Shown: piece after piece, positions 23,422-33,820 of the stretch
Layout: every line of letters starts with the position of its first letter
Position numbering within the stretch: position 1 is the first letter of the stretch
Source of the DNA: Globodera rostochiensis
Taxonomy: Eukaryota > Nematoda > Chromadorea > Rhabditida > Heteroderidae
Length of the DNA: 64,000 nt
Direction: 5' to 3'
Assembly (NCBI GenBank): GCA_018350325.1
Contig: JAEVLN010000035.1
Span: forward strand, 247,695-311,694
The notes under the pieces: generated by a model
What the model saw: only the letters and a program-made list of their open reading frames with translations
Database searches by the model: none
Told to the model about the DNA's origin: nothing
Position numbers and translations under genes: made by a program

Positions 23422-24130
23422 CTACTTAGCACGTGTATATAACGTGTAACACAATCCACATACCTTTCGTTTTTGTATTAGCCAATATTTGGATATTTAT
23501 ATAAAAAAAGTTTATAAAATATATTTTACTTAAAAAACATAAAAGACGACGCGCATAGGTCGGATCATTTCAATAATAAAAACAATTTTCTTGAAAACTA
23601 ACCTACTTATAAGAAAGACAAAAAAACAAACCATTTTGTTATATAATTTAAATATTCTTTAAATTATATTAAGGGAAAAAACGCTTCTGAAGTTTTTATC
23701 AAGTGATTAAATCACTTAATACTGTTTTAACATATAACATATAAAACAATAACTAAATCTAAAATGTCACATCCCTTTTCGCTTATTTTTTAATGAATGA
23801 AATTATAATAATTAAGTAACAAAGTTCTGTTTTTTAACCTGCTAATTAGAGTTTAAAATGTTAATATGTAAATTGAAAAAGTTTGTGAGAGTAATAAAAT
23901 TCAATAATGCGAAAAAAACGAATATCAGGATTTGTGTAAATATTATCTGAGCAATATGAGAAAAAATAAACAGGCAAACAAAGAAATCATCAAAATAATA
24001 AACTATTCCAAATAAGTTAATTTATCAACAATTATAAAAATTTTGTTACTTAAAATAACGGTTAGTTATGATTCAAAAATTTTCTTGTCAATGTACTTTT
24101 TATGAAGGCGCACACCAATCATTTTTGAAT

Positions 24131-24390
24131 TAATCTACCGTATTTCCTATAATAGAAGACCCGGGTCTTCTATTTTTCAACCCCCCTCCAAAGGGGTCTT
24201 TTATTAGGGGGGTCTTCTAATTGAGGGGGGTCTTCTATTGTTCAACCCCTCACCAAAGGGGTCTTTTATTAGGGGGGTCTTCTAATTGAGGGGGGTCTTC
24301 TATTGTTCAACCCCTCTCCAAAGGGGTCTTCTATTAGAGGTGGGTCTTCTAATTCAGGGGGTCTTCTATTGTTCAACCCTTTTTTTGAAA
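24131..24390. mobile_element. Palindrome-rich transposon end with tandem GGGGTCTTCTA units
   Basis: The segment opens CCGTATTTCCTATAATAGAA then GACCCGGGTC, followed by three tandem units about 65-67 bp apart beginning TCTTCTAATT and containing CAACCCCTC and AAGGGGTCTT. The same terminus (CCGTATTTCCTCTATTAG) begins the element at 49494. Only one end is identifiable here, so this is a fragment or solo end of that family. The open frames through it come from the repeats. Confidence 0.7.
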
Positions 24391-24502
24391 AATTATTCAG
24401 AGAACTTGTGCAACTTTGGCTTTTATTCACAAAAATTAAGCAATTTTCCAAAAGTTTTCTTTCACAGCAAGATGACCTTGCCTCCGTATCCCTCTTCTTC
24501 AG

Positions 24503-24652
24503 CATTCGAAAATGAGCATGGCTCAATGGGCCTCCGGACAATCCGTCAGTGGACATCAAACACTCTCTCACACTTTTTGTTCTGCCCCTTTCGTTCTCCA
24601 GTCTTACTTTGCACGATTGTTAAATTGCATTCAAAATCTATTAAAAAATTGA
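24503..24652 (+). CDS. GC-rich island after a strong acceptor
   Basis: CGTATCCCTCTTCTTCAG is an excellent acceptor. Phase 0 then reads HSKMSMAQWASGQSVSG and on for 49 codons to TGA at 24650. A second plus frame (MTLPPYPSSSAFENEHG) and a minus frame (LSGGPLSHAHFRMLKKRD) are also open, so the coding frame is uncertain. Not recognised. Confidence 0.3.
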   Translation, partial: HSKMSMAQWASGQSVSGHQTLSHTFCSAPFVLQSYFARLLNCIQNLLKN

Positions 24653-25680
24653 TAATGTATTTTTTATAAAAAAGTATTGTACACCATAATTATTTTGTGA
24701 TTTATAATTTTAATTTACGCTTATTAATAGTGTGACATTTCGTTTTGTAATATTCTTTGTTTTTGAATCTTCGAATTTATTTGCACAGCTTTTAAATAAA
24801 TCTTTATCGTTTGATTGAGTTTAATTATCTTTTTAGCAATTTTTATTCTTTAAAAGTTCCTAAAATTAATATTTTATGATTTAAATTATAATTTTTTTTA
24901 ATTTGCATTTTTCTTATAATTATTTTATTGAAAACTTTTTGAAATCGAATGGCAGAAAGACATGGAGTAAGTTAATTTTATGTGTCGAAGAGAGCTTGAG
25001 GGCGGGTTTCGTATGTATTAAATAACTATTTGTTCAATTGTTTTTTACCATAGTTTTTTACATTAATATCACTTTATTTATGTTAAGTGATTTTTGTTTT
25101 AATTTTTATTAGAGTCTAATTTTTAAATAATTTATTTATTTAATCAATTTTTTATTAATTTATTAAAAAAGGCTTGTATATGTTGTAAGTAATTTTGTTT
25201 CAGGTTCCTTTCTTGGCGACTGTGATGTTTATGCTACTCCATCATTTGATCCGGATTAAAATATTGCGTTCAGTCTTGTTTATTGTAGCAAAATCAGCCA
25301 TCAATTTTCTTTAAAGTTTTGACATTTTTAACGATTTATGCAAAATTTGTAGATGATTTTTTCTTTGTTTTTTAATAATTTTTTCAATAGGGGAATCTTT
25401 AGGTTTGGCAATATTACATTCATTCAAATGACTTCCGTCCAAAAAAAATTGCATTTAAAACAAACCTTCTTATTTAATTTTTGGCAAATATGGTTGTTTT
25501 TTAAATTAATAATTAATGATTTCACGAATTTTATTTTATAGGGTTTGTATTTATAAATATTCTGCAAGCACCTAGTGCACTTATTTTTATTTTTTAAATA
25601 ATAACAAAAAAAACGTTACTTTAACTATTTTCGTAAGATAGTTTACTTTAACTTTTTTTCCGGGTTTTGCTTGGGGTAAA

Positions 25681-26115
25681 CCCAACTCATCCATACCCAA
25701 CTCATCCATACCCAACTCATCCATACCCATCTCATCCATATCCAACTCATCCATAAAGCATAACTCGCTTCAACCTTAACCGATTTAGAAAGTCTTAAAG
25801 CCAATCGAAAGATCTCGAAGAGTTGAAGCTAACATTAAGTTAAAGCTTTGCGATTGGACAAGTTTCAAAAAAGTTATGGCCAGAAAACCGCCAAAAAATC
25901 GAAATTTTTAAATTTTATCAAGTTTTCTGGCCATAACTTTTTTGAAACTTGTCCAATCGCAAAGCTTTAACTAAATGTTAGCTTCAACTCTTCGAGATCT
26001 TTCGAATGGCGTTAAGACTTTCTAAATCGGTTAAGTTTGAAGCGAGTTATGCTTTATGGATGAGTTGGATATGGATGAGATGGGTATGGATGAGTTGGGT
26101 ATGGATGAGTTGGGT
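25681..26115. mobile_element. Foldback element with 15-bp terminal repeats
   Basis: Two near-perfect inverted arms (about 25681-25888 and 25922-26115) enclose a 33-bp loop. The outer ends are tandem 15-bp units (CCCAACTCATCCATA), about five on the left and four in inverse order on the right. Arms include CTTGTCCAATCGCAAAGC and its complement. The 10-bp word GTTTTGCTTG occurs directly on both sides (25664-25673, 26123-26132) and may be a target-site duplication. Frames through the 15-bp units (such as MDELGMDEL) are repeat artefacts. Confidence 0.85.
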
Positions 26116-26154
26116 GGGACCCGTTTTGCTTGTCTCAATTGGACGAGAAGGCGC

Positions 26155-26490
26155 ACATCGCATTTGCAGTTCAGGCTCATTCCGTCGATTTTATTGACAA
26201 AGTTTACGTATTGCTGTCCTTATTGGTTTTTAAATTGTTATTGAAGAGCAATAACAAAATATGGGTTTACAGGAAATTCAAGTTTTATTATTAATTTATT
26301 TGAAAAATTAGCGCTTTTACTCATTGCTTTTGTTATTGTCTGTCACTGGGTGAAAAATTTATTGGAATAATTTTATTTTTATTTATGTTTTATTTTCTGG
26401 CATTAAATCATTGAAAGTTTTAATTCATAACAACTTTGTTTATTGTCAATTAAGATTTTAACTTTTTTTAAAAGCGTATTATTGCATACA
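26155..26490 (+). repeat. Segmental duplication, copy 2 (partner 18718-19060)
   Basis: Same orientation as copy 1 and highly similar, with scattered substitutions and small deletions. It begins only 40 bp right of the foldback element, so that element may have inserted beside or carried this boundary. Confidence 0.8.
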
Positions 26491-27159
26491 ATTGTTATCT
26501 TCTTTTTTTTAGTTTAATTTCACTTATCCCTAATAATTTATTTTTTGCAATAATATATATAGAAGTAAATTCTCGATACGGCCATAATTATATTTTTTCA
26601 ACTTAATTTGACAATTTAAATTATTGATAAATACTACTTTTTTAATGCATTAAAAATAATAGTTTAATCTAGTTAAAATTATGCGTTTTTTGACCAAAAT
26701 TTAATAATGTAATTTTTCATCTGCGACACGCTACAAGAAAAAATTCATTTATTTATTTAACGATTTCCATTTTGCTTTTTTAAAATTTATAAAATTAGTA
26801 ATATATATTTTTATTTATTGCTCTATTAATTAATTTTTTTGTCACAAATTCTAATGAATTTATTTAAAAATGTTCGAAAAGAAAAAAATAATAGATATAT
26901 TTGAAATTACAATATTATTATGTAAATAAAACCTTTTCCAATTTATTTCATTTATTTATAAATATTATTAATGTTGGGTTGCTTTTAGATAATTACTATA
27001 ATATTTTTTGCATTTTTTTTGTCATTGGTTTTATTTATTTGTTTTTATAATCTGAAAAAATCGGCGACGTCCTCCCTCTGAAGAGATGAATCCTTGATTC
27101 TTTATTTAATGATTGGATAAAAATGTTATTTTTTCATTTTAAATTTGTTTTTAATTTAA

Positions 27160-27309
27160 AATGTATCTTTATTTTCAACTTTTTCCTTGACCGTTACTAC
27201 CAACTGTGATGAGAATGGTTTACAACCAAATGATTCTTACGAAAATTTGGAGTTTCTTGGAGACAGTATACTTAACTTTCTTCATCATTGTCATTATTTA
27301 TTTGATTAA
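27160..27309 (+). CDS. RNase III domain fragment (Dicer/Drosha type), probably broken
   Basis: The plus frame open from 27160 reads YENLEFLGDSILNFL about 30 residues in, then HHCHYLFD and TAA at 27307. This matches the RNase III signature helix (consensus-like ERLEFLGDAVL) that carries the first acidic Mg-binding residues: here E of LEFLGD and D of GDS are present. The upstream part (SLTVTTNCDENG) fits the region before the signature. RNase III enzymes cleave double-stranded RNA. Only the signature region is visible: the second acidic cluster is not seen, there is no clear AG acceptor, and a stop follows. It is likely an isolated exon with unrecognised borders or a relic. Confidence 0.65.
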   Translation, partial: NVSLFSTFSLTVTTNCDENGLQPNDSYENLEFLGDSILNFLHHCHYLFD

Positions 27310-27347
27310 ATATTCTTTGTTGTTCCATATTTTGTTTATTCCATATT

Positions 27348-27536
27348 TTGCTGGGGGCGGCGACAAATTTGTTTAAATTTAATTCAAATGCCTACCGGCC
27401 CAAAGATGATGCAGAGGACCTCAGCACAACGAACGTTGATGCGGTTTTTGTTGGGTGGATAAAATCACTTACTGCAAATTTTTTAAAGCAAATTTTAATT
27501 TTATTTTTTAATTTTAATTTTATTTTTTTGGTTTAA
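27348..27536 (+). CDS. Coding-like island shared by both inverted arms
   Basis: Just after the RNase III island, a plus frame reads NAYRPKDDAEDLSTTNVDAV then FVGWIKS. The same sequence lies in the right arm at about 32585-32715 on the minus strand. The opposite frame (NKNRINVRCAEVLCIIFGP) is open too. It could be a further exon of the same gene; similarity to RNase III beyond the signature is not clear. Confidence 0.3.
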   Translation: MLGAATNLFKFNSNAYRPKDDAEDLSTTNVDAVFVGWIKSLTANFLKQILILFFNFNFIFLV

Positions 27537-28080
27537 TTTATGATAATGATTGAAATGCTAAATTAATAATTATTGTTTTTTTTATTAGTCAGTTTTATTT
27601 TAAATTGTTTGGTGAATATTTTATTGCGGTAGGATCATATCTTTTATTCCAGTTCTCTTGCCACTACTACCTCATTTCTTATCTTGTTTAATGTTTTACT
27701 TAAAATTTTGTAAAAATAAGCATATTATTTTCTTTGTAAATCCCTTGACATGCTTAGCAAATTTGCATAATATTAATGGATAATGTAAATAATATATTCA
27801 TCTTTATAGCTTCGTTGCCTCTCAATGTTTAAATAAATAATAAAATAGGTAGAATAAACAAACACAATGATATTTGAGCTAGTGATATAGGTTAAAAGAG
27901 ACTTTTTTATTTGTAAGAAAAAATAAAGATTTTTTTGGAAATTATTATTTAATCGAACATTTATGGTTGAGAATTTTTGTTTGAATGTTCTTTCGTTATA
28001 CAAAATTAAATTTTTTAAATAGAAAAATTCGGTAGCAAAAATTACTTGTTTTCTCGCCCGTTCCTCGCTGGCGACCAAAA

Positions 28081-28120
28081 GCCCTCCCTCCGGGGGCTTT
28101 CTTCCTCCCCCCCTCCTTCG
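28081..28120. repeat. GC-rich hairpin inside the left arm
   Basis: GCCCTCCCTCCGGGGGCTTT, followed by a C-run, is duplicated with one or two changes at 31980-32015. Through it, the left arm's minus strand and right arm's plus strand share an ATG-initiated frame starting MWKTKEGGRKKAPGGRAV before an AA|GTAATT donor. Confidence 0.5.
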
Positions 28121-29053
28121 TTTTCCACATAATGGTAAATAAAAGTGGTCAAAATAAAATTGTGGTTAATTCATCAATTTCGGCTTCTTTCTTGTTATGT
28201 AATGTTTAGAAATAATATTCATTTATTAATCTTTATTTGTTATTTTTTGCAATATTCAGTATATGAAATAATAAAATGTTTGACGTAGTCGACCAACGCA
28301 CAAATGCTGAATTTGTTATCATATATGTGCCTCCCTTGAGTTTGTATTAATGACGATAATGTGCGATTCTTTGGTTTTTTTATCTTAAACTGTATATATC
28401 ATATTTAAAGGTATAACTCGATAAACATAAAAACCCATAATTATTTTGAATCTTGAAATTATTTATAACTTATTTATTTGTAAGTCCCATTAATTAGTAA
28501 ATACTTTTATTACTTTTTTTTATCTTACGCATTAAATGTTGTTTATTTTTAATTTTATTGTTTTTTTATATGATTAACTGTGTTAAATTTTGCACTTTAA
28601 CTTGTATCACTTGCATCTATCGGATCGTCAGTCTGCACAAGCAGGGCGATCGTTGGACCGCGGGCCTCAGATGCTTAATCTTAATAAAAGTTTAATTAAA
28701 TGATTGTTGTCATTCCGCGGATAAACATTTTAATATTCATTTTTTATTCCCTTTTTTAGATATTATTTACATCGTTATCTATTTCATAAGGATTTTACTT
28801 TAAATTTTATTTCGCTAAACTTTTTCAGTGCATCAATCAAAAGTTTTAATTAATAAAATTATTTGCAATCTTTTTAAAAAATCTTTAAAATTTTGTGCAT
28901 AGTTTATTTTAATTTTACCAAATATAAAAGTACAAACTCTCAGCTTGTGTTTAAAATTAAAAAATTACAATTAATTTTCACTTTTTAATTGATTGAAAGA
29001 AATACATTTTGTTTATTTTATAAAGTTATTTTGCGGTGTCGGACTGTTAATAG

Positions 29054-29193
29054 TTTAAAAAAGATTATAAGCCATGGGATTATTTTGTTTTACGGCATCA
29101 TCATGTTTAAATACGAAACCTTTTTCGTTAATGCTTATGACCACCAGAGTGTCCCCCAACCGCCAGGCGAACGTTCTGTGCTATCTTATCGTC
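29054..29193 (+). CDS. Candidate internal exon (46 codons) in the inverted-duplication spacer
   Basis: Acceptor GGACTGTTAATAG and donor CGTC|GTATGTG enclose 140 bp: 1 nt, 46 codons, 1 nt with no stop. It starts LKKIISHGIILFYGIIMF and ends QSVPQPPGERSVLSYR. It is among the longest splice-bounded exons in the window. The next candidate exon (29736, acceptor GGCTGCTTTCAG, reading NQRMKNSQHDPQFS) begins in the matching phase. A hydrophobic start is compatible with a membrane protein. Not identified. Confidence 0.5.
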
Positions 29194-29735
29194 GTATGTG
29201 TTTATGCGTCGTCGTCCAATATTTTGAATCGCGCTGGCTCTCGTTACTTGCCTGATTAATTTTATTTCTAAAAAAAATTTACCGTATTTCCTTATTTAAT
29301 TTATATTCTTTATTTGTTAAAACTATAGGATTGTCGTTTTCATGACCATTTGAAGGTTTGTAAAAACTTATCTTTTTGACGTTGTTATTCCAATTGCATG
29401 TTTGTTTAAATTTAACAATTCCATATTAGTTTATTTTATTTTATAAATATATGCTCATCAGATTTGATATTTATAATTTTAAATTGATTGAATAATTGCA
29501 TTTCATTTCCCGTTTCACTTTATAAGTTTAATTATTCACTATAAAATTCATTTTGTAAGTTATGTTTAAATATTATTAAGTGTTTTGTTTAAAAACAATA
29601 ATGTAACCAATTTACAAAATGTCTTCTATTCCAAATATTTGAATAATTGCCTTTCCATTGCTTTCGCGCATTCTTACATTTTATTTATTCTGAAAACTAA
29701 TTTTAACATTTAGGTATTTTTATGGCTGCTTTCAG

Positions 29736-29898
29736 TCAATCAAAGAATGAAAAATTCACAACACGACCCGCAGTTTTCTGGTTTTTATTTAATTTATTAT
29801 TATTCATTTAATAAACTTAATTTATATATGTCAATAGTTATAGTAATTTTACATGTTATTTTGCGTTTGGGAAGGCACCATGTTTATCTTCTAGCAGG
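29736..29898 (+). CDS. Tentative exon linking 29054-29193 to 30055-31340
   Basis: After TATGGCTGCTTTCAG, 2 nt and an open frame read NQRMKNSQHDPQFSGFY and end HVILRLGRHHVYLLAG before GG|GTTTTTTC. Its phases fit both the exon before and the exon at 30055. The middle is intron-like in composition, so the true exon may be only one end of this stretch. Confidence 0.3.
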
Positions 29899-30054
29899 GT
29901 TTTTTCAAAAATATTTTCTTATAAATCTTCAAAAATTTAAATACTATTTCTAGTTCAATTTACTTGATAAAAGGCCCAAACGCCGTGCTTAAACTTTTTT
30001 TTTCTCGGTGATGAGACGTCTTTCCATGGTCACGTCGTGATCGGTTTTTTTTAG

Positions 30055-31340
30055 TTGGGTTTTTGATTGCAAGCTGAGATCAATCTTTATGTTGTTATTT
30101 AATGCAACTTATAGTAATTAAATTTAAAAGAGTGGGAGCAGATATTATGTTTAATTCAGAAATTAAATTTCGAATAAAAGATTGATTTTATATTTCCATT
30201 TATATGCGTTCAGGACACTTTTTATGCTTGAAGTGACGAGTATGTCTTTTGGGCTACTAGCTGATTGTTTTATTTAATTGATTTATATATTTAATTAATA
30301 AAAAAGTTATTTAGATTTTTAATGTTTATCATAGTCTTAACTACTTTCATAATTATCATTTTTTTATTCTTTTAAACAAAATTATTTAGAATTTTTTTAT
30401 TTTCATTAAAATCGCTTTTAACGTAAATTGTCTATAATATTGTAAACCATTTTATTGATATTTAGTTCAATTGTAAATTATAATATGATGTAAAACACAC
30501 AATTATATTAGCGGGCACAACCTTTGGATGGTTTAATATTTAATTGTTTAAATTGCTTCAAAATTAAATATTTATACAAATTATTTTTAAATTTTTACCG
30601 TAATTGTTTTAATTAAAAAGACAGTTACTATTCGGTATTTCAAATAGATAATGATCAGTTGATGGCATTTTTAATTTTCTGGTAATATTTTATTATTCAT
30701 ACTTTAGTTATTTATTCATACTTGTCATTTTTTATTTATTTTATTTGTCCTTTATAAAAATTAATTTTGTTAGAGAAGATTATTTCATATTTCTCTAGTT
30801 TAATATTTTACTATATTTAATTTGATTTGTTTTCCTTTTGATTTATTCGCTTGTTAGCTTTTAGTTCTTGTTCTTATTATTTTTATTTCCAAATATTTTG
30901 CGCCAGATAACTTACGCGTTTTCACCGCTTGGGTCTCAGCCGCGTTCTTGTGACTTTTTAAAACACGACTTGAAGAACTAAGTAATTTTTTAAATTTACT
31001 TAAAAGCATTTAAAAATTTTTTAATATTTGAATAAGTTTTATTTTTAAAGGTTGAAGCAATGGCAATAATTTTACGGTATTTTTGTTGTTTGACAGAAGG
31101 ATTAAGAGTCTTTTTATAGCTTTTTACTGATTTTTTGTTGATTAACTATATAAAATTATCACTTCAAAATGCACAATTTTGACAAGATAGTTTTTTAATA
31201 CATTGATTTGAGTATTTTTTTTAAACGGTGCAGAGTGACGCGTGCTCTCCCGTAGCGATTGGCATTATTACTTCTCTGCCTGGCGCATAGGGAAATACGG
31301 GCGGAAAACGTCAGACCCTTCGTACATTGAAGTCGAATAA
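30055..31340 (+). CDS. C-terminal exons of a probable multi-pass membrane protein
   Basis: Four pieces join without a phase break: 30055-30093 (acceptor CGGTTTTTTTTAG; WVFDCKLRSIFM), 30214-30239 (acceptor ATGCGTTCAG, donor GA|GTATGTC; TLFMLEVT), 30907-30949 (acceptor TTTTGCGCCAG, donor TT|GTGACT; NLRVFTAWVSAAF), and 31256-31340 (acceptor CTCTCCCGTAG; DWHYYFSAWRIGKYGRK, ending YIEVE and TAA). AATAAA overlaps the stop. Hydrophobic stretches with a basic, polar tail suggest a membrane protein. An HH pair upstream (LGRHHVYLL) followed by an E and LR spacing recalls the TLC/CLN8 family, but that is a weak inference. The first donor (GTTATT or GTTGTT) is the softest junction. Confidence 0.52.
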
Positions 31341-31523
31341 ATAATTGGTTTATTCAATTTTAGTTTTAAAGTAACAATCATTATTTTAATAGTACTTTTT
31401 GTGCTGCGGTTTTTATTTTTTGGCATCGCTTTCACATAGTTTGGAATTTTTTATATATCTTTTGTAATATTAGCTTTTGTTTTGGGACGTGTATTTAAAA
31501 CTACTGATTTGAGCTTTATATTA

Positions 31524-31769
31524 TTACGAAAAATCAGCCGAAAGTTGATAACAAATATTCAAAAAATCGCATCGTGAAAGCTGGTCTGGTGAGCATTGTA
31601 TGACGAGTTTTGCACCATCTGCGCATTCTTTCGTTACGCCTTTGTCAATCGCGTTGGCCGGAAAGTTGCAAACGACATTATTAAAAGTTGGAACAAAACT
31701 AAAGTGAATAATTAAGAACCAAGAGCAGCTAGAATTCTTTACAGGCGAAAAGGTTTTAGTGCTCTTCAT
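31524..31769 (-). CDS. Cysteine-containing open frame, possible small gene or terminal exon
   Basis: The minus frame of 81 codons ends in CNFPANAIDKGVTKECADG, a LVIQCSPDQLSRCDFLNICY stretch, and TAA at 31524. Five cysteines fall in the last 50 residues. An in-frame intron (GTAAAG...CACTTTAG) may separate the first eight codons from the rest. Composition is clearly more protein-like than its surroundings. It lies beside the right arm and is transcribed toward the membrane-protein gene's end, so the two would be convergent. Not recognised. Confidence 0.5.
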   Translation of the reverse strand: MKSTKTFSPVKNSSCSWFLIIHFSFVPTFNNVVCNFPANAIDKGVTKECADGAKLVIQCSPDQLSRCDFLNICYQLSADFS

Positions 31770-31873
31770 TGAAAATACTTAATAGTTTTAAAATTAATTT
31801 ATAAAATTATGAAAATTGGTGTTGATGCTATGTTTGCAATTTTATAAAAAAAGTTAAGTAAATTAATATTTTT

Positions 31874-32961
31874 GAATATTATTTCTAAACATTACATAAC
31901 AAGAAAGAAGCCGAAATTGATGAATTAACCACAATTTTATTTTAACCACTTTTATTTACCATTATGTGGAAAACGAAGGAGGGGGGGAGGAAGAAAGCCC
32001 CCGGAGGGAGGGCTGTTGGTCGCCAGCGAGGAACGGGCGAGAAAACAAGTAATTTTTGCTACCGAATTTTTCTATTTAAAAAATTTAATTTTGTATAACG
32101 AAAGAACATTCAAATAAAAATTCTCAACCATATTCGATTAAATAATAATTTCCAAAAAAATCTTTATTTTTTCTTACAAATAAAAAAGTCTCTTTTAACC
32201 TATATCACTAGCTCAAATATCATTGTGTTTGTTTATTCTACCTATTTTATTATTTATTTAAACATTGAGAGGCAACGAAGCTATAAAGATGAATATATTA
32301 TTTACATTATCCATTAATATTATGCAAATTTGCTAAGCATGAAAAGGGATTTACAAAGAAAATAATATGCTAATTTTTACAAAATTTTAAGTAAAACATT
32401 AAACAAGATAAGAAATGAGGTAGTAGTGGCAAGAGAACTGGAATAAAACATATGATCCTACCGCAATAAAATATTCACCAAACAATTTGAAATAAAACTG
32501 ACTAATAAAAAAAACAATAATTATTAATTTAGCATTTCAATCATTATCATAAATTAAACCAAAAAAATAAAATTAAAATTAAAAAATAAAATTAAAATTT
32601 GCTTTAAAAAAATTTGCAGTAAGTGATTTTATCCACCCAACAAAAACCGCATCAACGTTCGTTGTGCTGAGGTCCTCTGCATCATCTTTGGGCCGGTAGG
32701 CATTTGAATTAAATTTAAACAAATTAAAAAATGCAAAAAATATTATAGTAATTATCTAAAAGCAACGCAACATTAATAATATTTATAAATAAATGAAATA
32801 AATTGGAAAAGGTTTTATTTACTATAATAATATTGTAATTTCAAATATATCTATTATTTTTTTCTTTTCGAACATTTTTTTAAATAAATTCATTAGAATT
32901 TGTGACAAAAAAATTAATTAATAGAGCAATAAATAAAAAATATATATTACTAATTTTATAA
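31874..32961. repeat. Right arm of the large inverted duplication
   Basis: Reverse complement of 26787-28224, missing the 335-bp segment with the RNase III island. At that junction the right arm reads GCATTTTTTAATTTG on its minus strand, with T-run microhomology on both sides, as expected for a deletion in this arm. Most differences between arms are single substitutions plus a few short indels, so the duplication is recent. Confidence 0.9.
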
Positions 32962-33689
32962 AAGCTTTTTAGAAGAACTGATATACTGTTGTTTCTGTCG
33001 TTTAATGTCCAAATAACTTGCATGGTTTGATTGACAAAAGTTTCAAACAATTTTTAACAATATAATTTATTTATGATAACACAAAATGTTATACCAAAAT
33101 TGTAAATAGCAGCATTTAATATTTTTCGTAACCATGGTTAACTTTGTATTAACATTGGTTATTAAACTAATCTTTTATATATTTTTTATTTGCTATATTA
33201 TATTTGTATTTGAATATTAAGAAAATATTTAATTAATGTTTGGTTTTATAAATGGATAAAATATATTTTTTGCTATACCTTTTATTATATATTTTTTGAT
33301 TAGTTCCTACCGTATTCTTTTTAATATACTCTTTTTTCTATTTAGATATAGTATAACTGTTATATTTTTGATTTGATATTTTTTTTTTATTTTGGTGTTA
33401 TCCGCAATATTTTTTTAAAGGAAATTTATTCTTTATTAAATCAAAAATATAATCTTGACTCAAAATTACACTATTATGGTCGATATTATAAAAAAATTGT
33501 TAAACAGCTAAAATTTGAAACATTATAAAATGAAATAAAAAGAAATGTTTTAGTTTAATTCATGAAGTAATTAATTAATGGAATTTGGAATTTCATAAAA
33601 ATTCGAGAATATTTCCTTTGAAAAAATTTGAGGTGAGCTAAACACACAATTTTTAAGATGCTCAGAAATTTACTGCTTATCCTCTGCAG

Positions 33690-33740
33690 TTCGCGAACGT
33701 GGATTTGCATATGACGCTAAACTCCGCAAAATAAATTAAA
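33690..33740 (+). CDS. Island after a very strong acceptor, upstream of the caspase exon
   Basis: TTACTGCTTATCCTCTGCAG is a near-perfect acceptor. Following frames read FANVDLHMTLNSAK (phase 0) or RERGFAYDAKLRKIN (2 nt first), each to a stop. It could be the preceding exon of the caspase gene, but neither frame matches caspase sequence clearly. Confidence 0.3.
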
Positions 33741-33820
33741 TAGCAAATTCTAATGTTTTACAAAAAATAAATAATTAAATAATATATTTTAATCAATGTT
33801 AAATCTTTTTAATCGTTTAG

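Larger units (their letters stand above)
26787..28224. repeat. Left arm of a large inverted duplication
   Basis: This segment matches the reverse complement of 31874-32961 at very high identity by eye. Landmarks are GAAAATTCGGTAGCAAAA, GCCCTCCCTCCGGGGGC and GTCGACAAATT-type flanks near 27.35 kb. The left arm carries about 335 bp (27018-27352) absent from the right arm, including the RNase III island. The spacer is about 3.65 kb and holds a probable membrane-protein gene. Confidence 0.9.

Noticed and set aside
24269..24500. Frames through GGGGTCTTCT repeats on both strands
   Set aside because: Driven by tandem transposon-end units; no conserved protein.
26006..26244. Frames encoding MDELGMDELG or MSWVWMSWV repeats
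   Set aside because: Produced by the 15-bp terminal repeats of the foldback element.
27773..28078. 101-codon minus frame MVASEERARKQ in the left inverted arm
   Set aside because: Mostly background composition. In the right arm the frame is broken by small indels near the AACCATA site, so there is no sign of protein-level conservation.
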